64,000 nucleotides of DNA, from the NCBI RefSeq assembly GCF_000372725.1, contig NW_005196981.1:522771-586770 (forward strand), in the 5' to 3' direction. Every line of letters starts with the position of its first letter. Positions within the stretch are counted from its first letter, which is position 1. Shown piece after piece: positions 1 through 8,651 of this stretch. Under the pieces are notes generated by a model. That model was not told where the DNA came from and ran no database searches. It worked only from the letters and a program-made list of their open reading frames with translations. Position numbers and translations under genes: made by a program. Source of the stretch: Emiliania huxleyi CCMP1516 (lineage: Eukaryota; Haptophyta; Isochrysidales; Noelaerhabdaceae).

Positions 1-16
1 CCGCGTGAAGCGGCGG

Positions 17-152
17 CACTTGGAGCACTTCGGGAGTGCAGTTGGCAACCTCACGCCCAGGGCCGGGGAGCTAAGAAGCGCACCCAGAGGCCGGACGATT
101 GTTAGTATCGGGTATAACGGGCTAGAGAGCCCTAGCCCTGGGGGGGTGCGCG
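17..152 (-). mobile_element. R1 retroposon 3' end fragment
   Basis: About 135 bp match, in reverse complement, the terminal block seen at 13685-13933, 19040-19320 and 22270-22532. The block includes the core CCCCGGCCCTGGATGTGAGG and the tail CTCCAAGTGCTCCAAG in the element's own orientation. Only the 3' part is present, as in other copies of the family, which suggests 5' truncation. No coding sequence lies in the fragment. The left limit may be cut by the window edge. Confidence 0.65.
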
Positions 153-948
153 GTCGCAGCACGCAGGGCCATAACTTAGGGCCATAAAACACGCTGGGGC
201 CCGACGCGGGCCTCACTGGCGGGGAGGTTGCAGGCCTCTCGCTCGACGAGCTCAAGGCTGCCTGGCTCAAGCCGTTCCTGCCAGAGGTGGAGGGCGGCTG
301 CCCGCCGCAGGCGCAGCACGAGCCTCAGGCAGACCCACCGCTGCTCGCCACGGCGTTGGATGATACTGAAGCTCGGGCTCAAGGCAGGGCCACGCTGCTG
401 CGTGGGGCTTGGGCCGCGGCCTCACGACGCCTCGCCGCCAACCGCCCCTCTCGGCCGCTCGACGAGGCTGTGGCCGCCGCGCGAAGGGCCCGCGCTGCTC
501 GACGCAAAGAGAAGGCTGCACTGCACCGTCGGCCCAAGCCGCCGTCAGGTTCCTCGACGTTGCCAAATATCTGGCGCGGGGGCGAGGCTGACCAGGCCTG
601 ACTCGAGAGGCCTGACTGCCTGCTGAGGCTGACCGACACATCGAGGTGGGGGTCGGGTTCGGACCGGCGGCGCAGAGCTGCTGCCGGCCTGCTGGGTTGG
701 GGTGGGGTGGGTTGGTTGCATGGTTGGTGTTACCGTTAGTTGGTTAGAGAGTTGGTGTGCCGCGTCGCTCGTGGGGTGGAGCACTTGGAGCACTTGGGCC
801 TCTCCACCACCCCAGGGAGCTACAATGCTGTCGTAAGGTCCGACCTGTGGGCACCGCCTGCGCTCGGACTCCGCCTCGGCAGAAAAACAAAATCTGGTTT
901 GGAGAAGTCGGTCGCAAGACGCCCTGGCGGCACTCGCTGCGCTCGTTC

Positions 949-1890
949 ATGGTGACGTCCGTGCCAAAGCTCCGCGTGTCGGCCGCCGCTGCGTCTCTCG
1001 AGCGGGGCTGCGAGCATGCCCTAAAGTCTTGCGACGGCACCGCCTTTTGCGGGTGGTCGCTCTGCTACGCCGGCTGGCTTCCTCCCTGGCAAAGCCGCTT
1101 CTTCACAATTACGCATGGCGGAGCGCTGGCAGTGTGGGAGCTGGAGCCCGGGAAGCAGCCTCGCGGCAGCACCCCTAGGGAAGATCCCTTCGCCACGCTC
1201 CGCTGCACCACTCGCGTCGACCTCCGCAAGCTGTCTGCGCTGAGGCGTGAGACGCCCGACTGTGCCGATAACTTCGTCTTTCGGCTGGTCACGTCGACGC
1301 ACACGCTGCGCATCGACCCAGGCAATCGGGAGGCGTTTGAGAAGTGGGAGCTTGCTGCCCTGCGAGCCACCTGGATCAGCAACAGCACCGGGCGCGGACG
1401 CAGGTCCTTTGAGGAGCTGAATGAGCTGGTCAAGAAGGTGCCGGGAGCCTTCACACCGCGCACGTGCGAGCGGGTGGAGGAGGAGTCGCGGCGCATCACT
1501 GCCGTCGAGGCCGCGGCGGAGGCGGAGATTGCGCTAGCCGCGCGCTGGCTGGCGTTCTTTGTTCGTAAGCTACAACGGGCGGCGAGGGCGAGAAGGCAGA
1601 GGCGGCGGTTTGCGGCGCGGCAGTCGATTGCGATGCTCCTCTACTTCACGTCCCAGCGCAGCGCCGCGGTGGTGCAGCGGACGGTGAGGAGAATGCTCGC
1701 ACGGCGGTTGCTCGCACGGCAGTCGCGCGGCGCTCAGGTAGTGCAACGGGCGGCGAGGAGGCGGCTGGCAAGGCGGCAAGATGCGGCGAGGCGGCTGCAG
1801 AACGCCCTACGAGCGCAGCTTGCCCGGAGGCTGCTCAGGGCAATCAAGGAGAGCGCCCGTCTCAAGAGCCTCTGCCGAGTCCGACGCTGA
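949..1890 (+). CDS. PH-domain protein with C-terminal IQ motifs
   Basis: An uninterrupted frame of 313 aa from the ATG at 949. The frame stays open upstream, so an earlier exon is possible. Residues about 15-120 read as a pleckstrin-homology domain: a WSLCYAGWLPPWQSRFF start, alternating strands, and a final helix with the expected tryptophan (REAFEKWELAALRATW). PH domains bind phosphoinositides or proteins at membranes. From about residue 190 the protein is strongly basic, with repeated IQ-like units (VVQRTVRRMLARR, VVQRAARRRLARR, RLQNALRAQLARR) of the kind that bind calmodulin. A calcium/calmodulin-linked membrane adaptor is a reasonable inference; no catalytic domain is visible. A fragment of the R1 tail lies about 170 bp upstream. 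Confidence 0.7.
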   Translation: MVTSVPKLRVSAAAASLERGCEHALKSCDGTAFCGWSLCYAGWLPPWQSRFFTITHGGALAVWELEPGKQPRGSTPREDPFATLRCTTRVDLRKLSALRRETPDCADNFVFRLVTSTHTLRIDPGNREAFEKWELAALRATWISNSTGRGRRSFEELNELVKKVPGAFTPRTCERVEEESRRITAVEAAAEAEIALAARWLAFFVRKLQRAARARRQRRRFAARQSIAMLLYFTSQRSAAVVQRTVRRMLARRLLARQSRGAQVVQRAARRRLARRQDAARRLQNALRAQLARRLLRAIKESARLKSLCRVRR

Positions 1891-2328
1891 CGTGAGTGGG
1901 CGCGATAAAGCAAGATGATACAGAGACGTTTTGACTTTTGTGCATAGCACGCGCGAGCACACACACCCCGGGGACATCGTATCTTTATAACGTAACTAGG
2001 ACGCGCGGCGCTCAACAGCCAGTGTAGCGAAGTGCACGTCAGTTTGCTGTGCGATGTTGGGACCACGCACGGGCGACCGGGGATGACTGCATGACGTGAC
2101 TTACTTTCAAGCGCCACACGGCTCACACCGTCTCGGTCTGGCTCGCTTTGTCGCCGTCTGAGCATATATCTCAGCCACGCGTCACAAGGCACGCACACCT
2201 GCGGTAGAAGCAGAAATCAAACGCCGGGCCCATCGGCCAGCGCATCATTAGACAGGGCCAGGCGCCTCTTTGATAATGCAAATCTAGTACGGTATCTTCC
2301 CAAATGCCTCGCTGACGCTGTGGCGATT
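1891..2328. other. Intergenic, convergent gene ends
   Basis: Lower-GC sequence between the 3' ends of the PH/IQ gene (plus) and the small membrane protein gene (minus). I see no repeat, RNA gene or credible reading frame. Confidence 0.5.
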
Positions 2329-2634
2329 TCAGTGCATGTCTCCTTTTCGACTGCCAGAGTTAGCGACTAAGCACATTGCGAGAAAATAGCCACAGACGCC
2401 CCCGTGCAGTAGCATACTGCCAAACTTCCAGTTCATATTGTCCTTTAGCTCCCCCAGTCCGATGGTCCCGAGCTCTCGCGTCGAGTTTGCGAATGTGACC
2501 ATCGTCTCCTCAGCAGTGACATTCTTTGGGAAGCTCTCCGGATCGAGCACGCCCTGGGCCTTCTGAAAGGCGAAGAAGGTCCCCGCGCAGAAGATGAAGA
2601 ATACGATTGGGTAGAGGAACGCACCGCACCCCAT
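2329..2634 (-). CDS. Small two-TM membrane protein
   Basis: A 101-aa frame from an ATG at 2634. It has an N-terminal hydrophobic segment (about residues 3-23, FLYPIVFFIFCAGTFFAFQ), a polar middle with two possible N-glycosylation sites, and a second hydrophobic segment near the C-terminus (LLHGGVCGYFLAMCLVA). The ends are short and charged. Codon use and composition look like real coding sequence, unlike the R/P/A-rich shadow frames common in this DNA. I do not recognise the family; an organelle or ER membrane accessory subunit is possible. It is a single exon as read, and converges on the upstream PH/IQ gene. Confidence 0.6.
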   Translation of the reverse strand: MGCGAFLYPIVFFIFCAGTFFAFQKAQGVLDPESFPKNVTAEETMVTFANSTRELGTIGLGELKDNMNWKFGSMLLHGGVCGYFLAMCLVANSGSRKGDMH

Positions 2635-2778
2635 CTCCCGGAGTCGTTTTGCTGCGCGCCGAGAAGGCGGGCGTTTGGATCGAACTCAACACTTTTACTG
2701 TTGTTTGCGTGAAGAATGTGAACAGTACATGCGCCCCTCTGGCTCTTGGTGGCAGGACCGGAAGGGATGGACCTGCTT

Positions 2779-3020
2779 GCTGACGTCTGAACACACGTGT
2801 CCCTCCATTCACACTCTCCCAGTCCGTGGCGCGAACAGCTTCAGCTTTTCTCGCCCGCTCTGCTGAGGGCGAGGCGCCGAGCTTCGGTTCCAACGCTGCA
2901 GCACTCTCCCTCTATTCACAGCAGAGAGGCGACGCGTCCTCACGCGCGTCCTCGTCCCCACCTGCTCTGCTTCAACGTGCTGCCATGGAGCCAGCGCGCC
3001 TCGCGCCATGATTCAATCGC
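2779..3020. mobile_element. Copia LTR-related fragment
   Basis: Positions 2783-2825 match the start of the 3' LTR of the copia element near 8010-8052 (ACGTCTGAACACACGTGTCC and onward). Positions 2829-3020 are nearly identical to 5809-6000. The fragment is therefore part of the same LTR mosaic, without internal coding sequence. Between 3020 and 3650 I see no gene. Confidence 0.55.
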
Positions 3021-3649
3021 CATGGCCGGAGCGCTGTGGACCGCAACGGTCCGTGGCCGCTGTGCGGCGGCACGCGCAGGCGCTGCACAGATCAGAGCAT
3101 TGGCGCCGAGCATTCAGTTTCCGCATTCAGTTGTCGTTGTTCTGTCGGCTCGAACAGCCCGTACAGCCATTCAGCGGCTGGTGGATAGCGCACAGTCTCC
3201 ACGGCGGATCCGTGAATCTCGTGCACACCGGCTGGATGCGCAAAGCGCCGCCGCCGTATGGACCAGCCCGATGGACCGTGTTTGTGGTCGGGATGGACAG
3301 TCTTGGTGTGGCCGTCCAGCGTATCACTGCAGAATGAAGCAGCGACACGCAATACACAGACGAAGCTGGAACTGCCGGTCCAGCGGCCGATCTGCGTCGG
3401 GCGATCGCTGGGAATTGACCGAGCTTGCTGCTTCCGGAATGGCATCACGGATTTGCCTTCGTGGGTATGAGCATAGCAGCAAGCGGTCGCGCGATGGGAC
3501 GCGCGACGCACAGCAAATACAGCAGCGAGAGCGTCTAGTGTTGACGCAGGTAACGGGCGAGGTCCTGGGTGCAGAACCCGCCCTGACTCTGCCGATCCAC
3601 CGGATTGCGACTCGACTGCTGATACCAGTCAACTGCTGGCGGGCAGCTT

Positions 3650-4960
3650 GAACTGCTGTCGCCCCGCCAGAGTATATCTCGACTAGCTCTACATCGAGAA
3701 GAAAGTCGTCTCGGGCGCCGCGTCGTCGGCGGCGGGGCGGGCGGGCAGCTGGATCTGCTGTCGCCTCGCCGGAGCATATCTCGACTAGCTCTTCATCGAG
3801 AAGAGCGTCGTCTCGTGCGCCGCCTCGTCGGCGGCGTGGCGGGCGGGCAGCTGGATCTGCTGTCGCCTCGCCAGAGTATATCTCGACTAGCTCTTCATCG
3901 AGAAGAGCGTCGTCTCGTGCGCCGCCTTCACGGCGGCGTGGCGGGCGGGCGGCTGGATCTGCTGTCGCCTCGCCAGAGTATATCTCGACTAGCTCTTCTT
4001 CGAGAAGAGCGTCGACTCGAGCGCCGCCTCGTCGGCGGCGTGGCGGGCGGGCGGCTAGATGTGCCGTCGCCTCGCCAGAGTATATCTCGACTAGCTCTAC
4101 ATCGGCTAGAGCGTCGTCTCGTGCGCCGCCTCGTCGGCGGCGTGGCGGGCGGGCAGCTGGATCTGCTGTCGCCTCGCCAGAGTATATCTCGACTAGCTCT
4201 TCATCGAGAAGAGCATCGTCTCGTGCGCCGCCTCGTCGGCGGCGTGGCGGGCGGGCGGCTGGATCTGCTGTCGCCTCGCCAGAGCATATCTCGACTAGCT
4301 CTTCTTCGAGAAGAGCATCGTCTCGTGCGCCGCCTCGTCGGCGGCGTGGCGGGCGGGCGGCTGGATCTGCTGTCGCCCCGCCAGAGCATATCTCGACTAG
4401 CTCTTCATCGAGAAGAGCGTCGTCTCGTGCGCCGCCTCGTTGGCGGCGTGGCGGGCGGGCGGCTGGATCTGCTGTCGCCTCGCCAGAGTATATCTCGACT
4501 AGCTCTTCATCGAGAAGAGCGTCGTCTCGAGCGCCGCCTCGTCGGCGGCGTGGCGGGCGGGCGGCTGGATCTGCTGTCGCCTCGCCAGAGCATATCTCGA
4601 CTCGCTCTTCATCGAGAAGAGCATCGTCTCGTGCGCCGCCTCGTCGGCGGCGTGGCGGGCGGGCAGCTGGATGTGCCATCGCCTCGCCGGAGCATATCTC
4701 GACTAGCTCTTCTTCGAGAAGAGCGTCGTCTCGTGCGCCGTCTCGTCGGCGGCGTGGCGGGCGAGCAGCTGGATCTGCTGTCGCCTCGCCAGAGTGTATC
4801 TCGACTCGCTCTTCATCGGCTAGAGCGTCGTCTCGTGCGCCGCCTCGTCGGCGGCGTGGCGGGCGAGCAGCTGGATCTGCTGTCGCCTCGCCGGAGTGTA
4901 TCTCGACTCGCTCTACATCGGCTAGAGCGTCGTCTCGTGCGCCGCCTTCGAGAAGAGCGT
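3650..4960. repeat. 102-bp minisatellite, about 13 copies
   Basis: Tandem units of 102 bp (34 codons), each with CGGCGGCGTGGCGGGCGGGC and GTATATCTCGACTAGCTCTT. Because the unit is a multiple of three and stop-poor, long frames stay open on both strands (422 aa plus, 451 aa minus). I treat neither as a gene: repeat periodicity explains them, and both peptides are low-complexity. A piece of the unit (GAGATATACTCTGGCG in reverse) also occurs in the copia LTR at about 6543. Confidence 0.85.
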
Positions 4961-4974
4961 CGACTCGTCCGCCG

Positions 4975-5100
4975 TCTCGACGGACGGAACTCGGAGGGCG
5001 TTGTCCACCCTAAGATGGACGGAACTCGGAGGGCGTTGTCCACCCTAAGATGGACGGAACTCGGAGGGCGTTGTCCACCCTAAGATGGACGGAACTCGGC
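4975..5100. repeat. 35-bp tandem repeat, about 3.5 copies
   Basis: Near-perfect 35-bp units, each carrying GATGGACGGAACTCGG and GGGCGTTGTCCACC, directly after the 102-bp array. Confidence 0.85.
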
Positions 5101-5141
5101 GGGGTTGCCTCGCGACTGAGTCGGCTCGCGTCGTATTCCAG

Positions 5142-5241
5142 CCAGAAGGGTGCTGTCGCTCCGGGTCGGGCGACAGTGCCGCAGTGTCGCTCCGGGTCGG
5201 GCGACAGTGCCGCAGTGTCGCTCCGGGTCGGGCGACACTGC
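5142..5241. repeat. 31-bp tandem repeat, 3 copies
   Basis: Three units built on TGTCGCTCCGGGTCGGGCGA followed by a CAGTGCCGCAG spacer. Each unit contains a small inverted repeat (TGTCGC/GCGACA). Confidence 0.8.
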
Positions 5242-5524
5242 TCGCCGCGTCCGGGTGCGGCGCGCCTGCGCCTCCCGATGAGGTCGGACGGCGTGGTATT
5301 CTGGCCGCCGCGCCTCGGTTGCACCGGAGCACTCATGTGCACAAGCCTCGCGAGAGCGGCTCGCGCAGGCGCAGCGACGGCCGGGGAGGCCTCGCACCAG
5401 ATGCACTGTCGGCGTCGTTCTACGCGGGCCGCTCGTGGACTGATTGACTACGGTTCTCGCGTGGGGGCGCTGTGCTGTGCCGTACCGGGCTCGACCACGT
5501 CGTCAAGCCGTCGAAGTCCGAGAC

Positions 5525-6473
5525 GTGGGGAGGCACAACGCCCAACCACGCCAGGGCCCCGTCGAGATCGTCGTCGCCGCGACATCGAGACCTCCGGTGA
5601 TCTCGGGTGATCTCGGGTGATCTCCGGTGATCTCCGGCGGTCGGGCGGCGTCGATCTCCGAGAGGGAGTCGAGTCTAGCGTTCCTCAAGATGACGCACTA
5701 CTCAACTCAACCCTACGCCCGCATCGATGTGGGAGGCAAGGACACCCGTCGATGCGACCTGCTACCAAGCGGTGGGGCAGGAGATTGGAGGGGCCCCTTG
5801 CAGAGGTGGCGCGAACAGCTTCAGCTTTTCTCGCCCGCTCTGCTGAGGGCGAGGCGCCGAGCTTCGGTTCCAACGCTGCAGCACTCTCCCTCTATTCACA
5901 GCAGAGAGGCGACGCGTCCTCACGCGCGTCCTCGTCCCCACCTGCTCTGCTTCAACGTGCTGCCATGGAGCCAGCGCGCCTCGCGCCATGATTCAATCGC
6001 CCCCACCCGCCCTCTTCCTGGCGATATTCATGGCTCAGAGCTGATTGAGCTCTCTTTATTCATGGGTCTCAGTGGAGAGACGACTTGAGGAGACGACTAG
6101 TCTCACTCCCCCGCTTTCGTCACGCAGCGTGTTCTGTTCATGTGTGTCGTGATGTGTCTGTGGGCCCTGGCATGTGTTGTCTGTCCCAGGGCGTGGGGAG
6201 GCACAACGCCCAACCACGCCAGGGCCCCGTCGAGATCGTCGTCGCCGCGACATCGAGACCTCCGGTGATCTCGGGTGATCTCGGGTGATCTCCGGTGATC
6301 TCCGGCGGTCGGGCGGCGTCGATCTCCGAGAGGGAGTCGAGTCTAGCGTTCCTCAAGATGACGCACTACTCAACTCAACCCTACGCCCGCATCGATGTGG
6401 GAGGCAAGGACACCCGTCGATGCGACCTGCTACCAAGCGGTGGGGCAGGAGATTGGAGGGGCCCCTTGCAGAG
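5525..6473. repeat. Pair of ~281-bp direct repeats
   Basis: Positions 5525-5807 and 6193-6473 are almost identical. Both start at GTGGGGAGGCACAACGCCCA, include four to five GATCTC(C)GGGT units, and end at GGGGCCCCTTGCAGAG. The 385 bp between them contain the second copy of the 2829-3020 block. The arrangement looks like LTR fragments shuffled by recombination. Frames inside are short and identical between copies; I see no gene. Confidence 0.75.
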
Positions 6474-8220
6474 TCCCTGTCTATCTAGTGCCCGTCCGTG
6501 CATCGACCCGCCATGCATCGCCCGCCATGCATCGCCCGCCGTCGAGATATACTCTGGCGGATTCGGGTCTTCTTCGTCCTTTAGACGTTTCACCTAGAGC
6601 ACAAGCAGGGCGACGCGCCCCACGCCCATCCGCCGGCCGGGTGGGGCTTGCACGTACGTAGCAGCGACTTCGACTGGTCGCGCGTCAGCCCTTTGATGTG
6701 AAGCCCGACACGCTATCCCTCCCAGGCAATCGGCCTGACAAGCTCGAGACCCGAACGAAGGGGCACAAGCAGGCGATGGCTCAGGACGCCCAGCGGGGCG
6801 ACAGCGGCTGGCTCACCTCCGAGTACAAGGAGCTGGGCAACCACAGCGGGAAGCCCAACGACCCGGACCACCTCGCTGAATTCCTCCACGGTAACCTTAC
6901 TCGCCAGCAGTGCATCGACTGTGGCGCGACGTGGTCGCCACGACGGCTCCGTCCACGTCTCGCAGGAGCAGTACGCCCGCCGATTCGTTGAGCAGTTCCG
7001 CGAGAAGCTCATCGATCGCCTACACGGACCACCGCCCGTCCGACACGCCAACATGCCGCCGTACACGCCCCAGATTGCCGAAAGGGTCAAGGCGCATGCG
7101 ACAACACCACCGAGCGCGCTCCCGCCGACATCCACCTCAGCCAGTGCTTCTGCGGCGTCGCGAGCTACCTCGTCACCAACACGCGCTGCGACGGGGCGCT
7201 CGCCTTCGGCCTCCTCTGCCGGTGCATGGCAAAGCCCACCGACGACGTCTTCGAGGAGATGTTCTGTTTCCTCGAGTACTTCCGCCACCATCCCCACATC
7301 GGTCTGACCTACGAGCCGAGCCGGGACGGCGAGCATGAGGGCGACGACCTCATCGCCATGAGCGACGCTAGCTGGGAGACGCGTAAGTCCACGTCCGGGT
7401 GGATTGTCCTCATGTGGCAAGCCACCTTCCGTTCACTGGCGCAGCGTCCAACAGCCCTCCATCGCGCTCTCGTCTTGCCAGTCCGAGATCATGGCTGCCT
7501 CCGAGGCGACCAAGGACGTGTTGAGCTACCGTCGCCTGAAGGCCGAGCTCGAGTCGTACGTCAAGGACGGCGAGATCATCACCCCCCCCGAGGCTCCGCC
7601 CACCAAGCAGTACTGCGACAACCAGGCCGCTATCGCCTCTGCCTACAACCCCGAGAACCACGGCAAGCTCAAACACGTCGAGCGGCGCCACTTCTTCATC
7701 CGCGAAGCCATCGGGGAGGCCAAGATATGCGTCCCCTTCGTCCGCAGCGATGAGAACCTCGCGGACTACTTCACGAAGCCGCTCAAGCCCCAGCGCTTCT
7801 TCGAGCTGCGGAACAAGATCATGAACGTCAAGGAGCCTCCTTCCCCCTCCAACGACAGCGGGTCTCCTTGCACGCGCCATGCCGCGCGCCACGCGCACGC
7901 GTCGCGCGCCTCCCGAGAGCCACGGACTCTCCTCATGCATGTTCCATGCCCCATCGAGAGGGACACTTTCCTCTCTATCCATGTGAGTGACTCGACTACG
8001 TCGAGGGGGGGGACGTCTGAACACACGTGTCCCTCCATTCGCACTCTCCCAGTCCTCCCTGGTCTAGTGCCCGTGTTCTCCGCCCGCCGTGCTCCGCCCG
8101 CCGTGCTCCGCCCGCCGTGCGGATTCGGGTCTTCTTCGTCCTTTAGACGTTTCACCTCGAGCAAGCAGGGCGACGCGCCCCCACGCCCATCCGCCGGCCG
8201 GGTGGGGCTTGCACGGCTGA
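6473..8220 (+). mobile_element. Ty1/copia LTR retrotransposon, internally deleted
   Basis: A residual pol region is flanked by related sequences at 6480-6655 and about 8012-8215. Both carry TCTAGTGCCCGT, then GGATTCGGGTCTTCTTCGTC, CTTTAGACGTTTCACCT and CCGGGTGGGGCTTGCACG. A purine run (GAGGGGGGG, 8005-8013) just precedes the right repeat, as a polypurine tract would. Gag, protease, integrase and most of the reverse transcriptase are missing. No clean target-site duplication could be set because the flanks are LTR debris. Confidence 0.65.
6698..8000 (+). pseudogene. Copia pol remnant (RT C-terminus and RNase H)
   Basis: Fragments lie in several frames: a reverse-transcriptase tail (GSVHVSQEQYARRFVEQF), a thumb-like stretch (ADIHLSQCFCGVASYLVTN), then a long RNase H segment. 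Copia RNase H hallmarks are clear: SDASWETRKSTSGWIVLMW, SIALSSCQSEIMAASEATKD, the CDNQAAI acid motif, KHVERRHFFIREAI and a closing SDENLADYFTKPL. At least two frame changes (near 6960 and 7430) make it non-functional. It would have copied element RNA and degraded the RNA strand. Confidence 0.8.
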
Positions 8221-8651
8221 CACTGATCTGACATTTCCCTCTCGTGATTAGATTATTTGTTTCCGCCCCTCTTGTCACAACGAAAACAGAATCAGAAATA
8301 CGTACGGTGTTAATATTTTTCACGTCACGATACGTGCACGTCTCTCACTCTCAACAGTCTCAGTCACACCTCACACGTGTTCGTGTATCGTGTGTGCCTT
8401 AACTTTTTTTATCTACAGTCTTTTTCGTTTTGATCAAAATGCTTTTATGCAAATAGCGCTGAGCTGCGCGGCGAGAACGCGCTCTCCCCTCCGCCTCCTG
8501 GGTGTCGTTGCGGTCCTGAGAGACGCCACCGAGCTATAGATAGAGTCCAGCCCGCCGCACGCAAAATCAGCTGAGACCCCCGCCCGCCCCCTTGCCGGCC
8601 TGAAGAATTGAACGATCGGCTGGGCGTAGGGGCTCGTTCGCTGCGGCCGCC
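8221..8651. other. Intergenic, AT-richer spacer
   Basis: A relatively AT-rich stretch with a run of T at 8404-8411, between the copia 3' LTR and the stop codon of the sulfotransferase-like gene on the minus strand. Probably that gene's 3' untranslated and flanking sequence. No frame or repeat recognised. Confidence 0.5.

Noticed and set aside
757-948. Longer N-terminus of the PH/IQ protein
   Set aside because: The extension begins at a GTG and passes through R1-like repeat; the first ATG is at 949.
3324-5083. Open frames of 451 aa (minus) and 422 aa (plus) over the minisatellite
   Set aside because: Both follow from a stop-free 102-bp unit; composition is repetitive and the frames overlap on opposite strands.
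3650-5241. CRISPR-like repeat arrays
   Set aside because: Units are contiguous, without unique spacers, and the sequence is eukaryotic.
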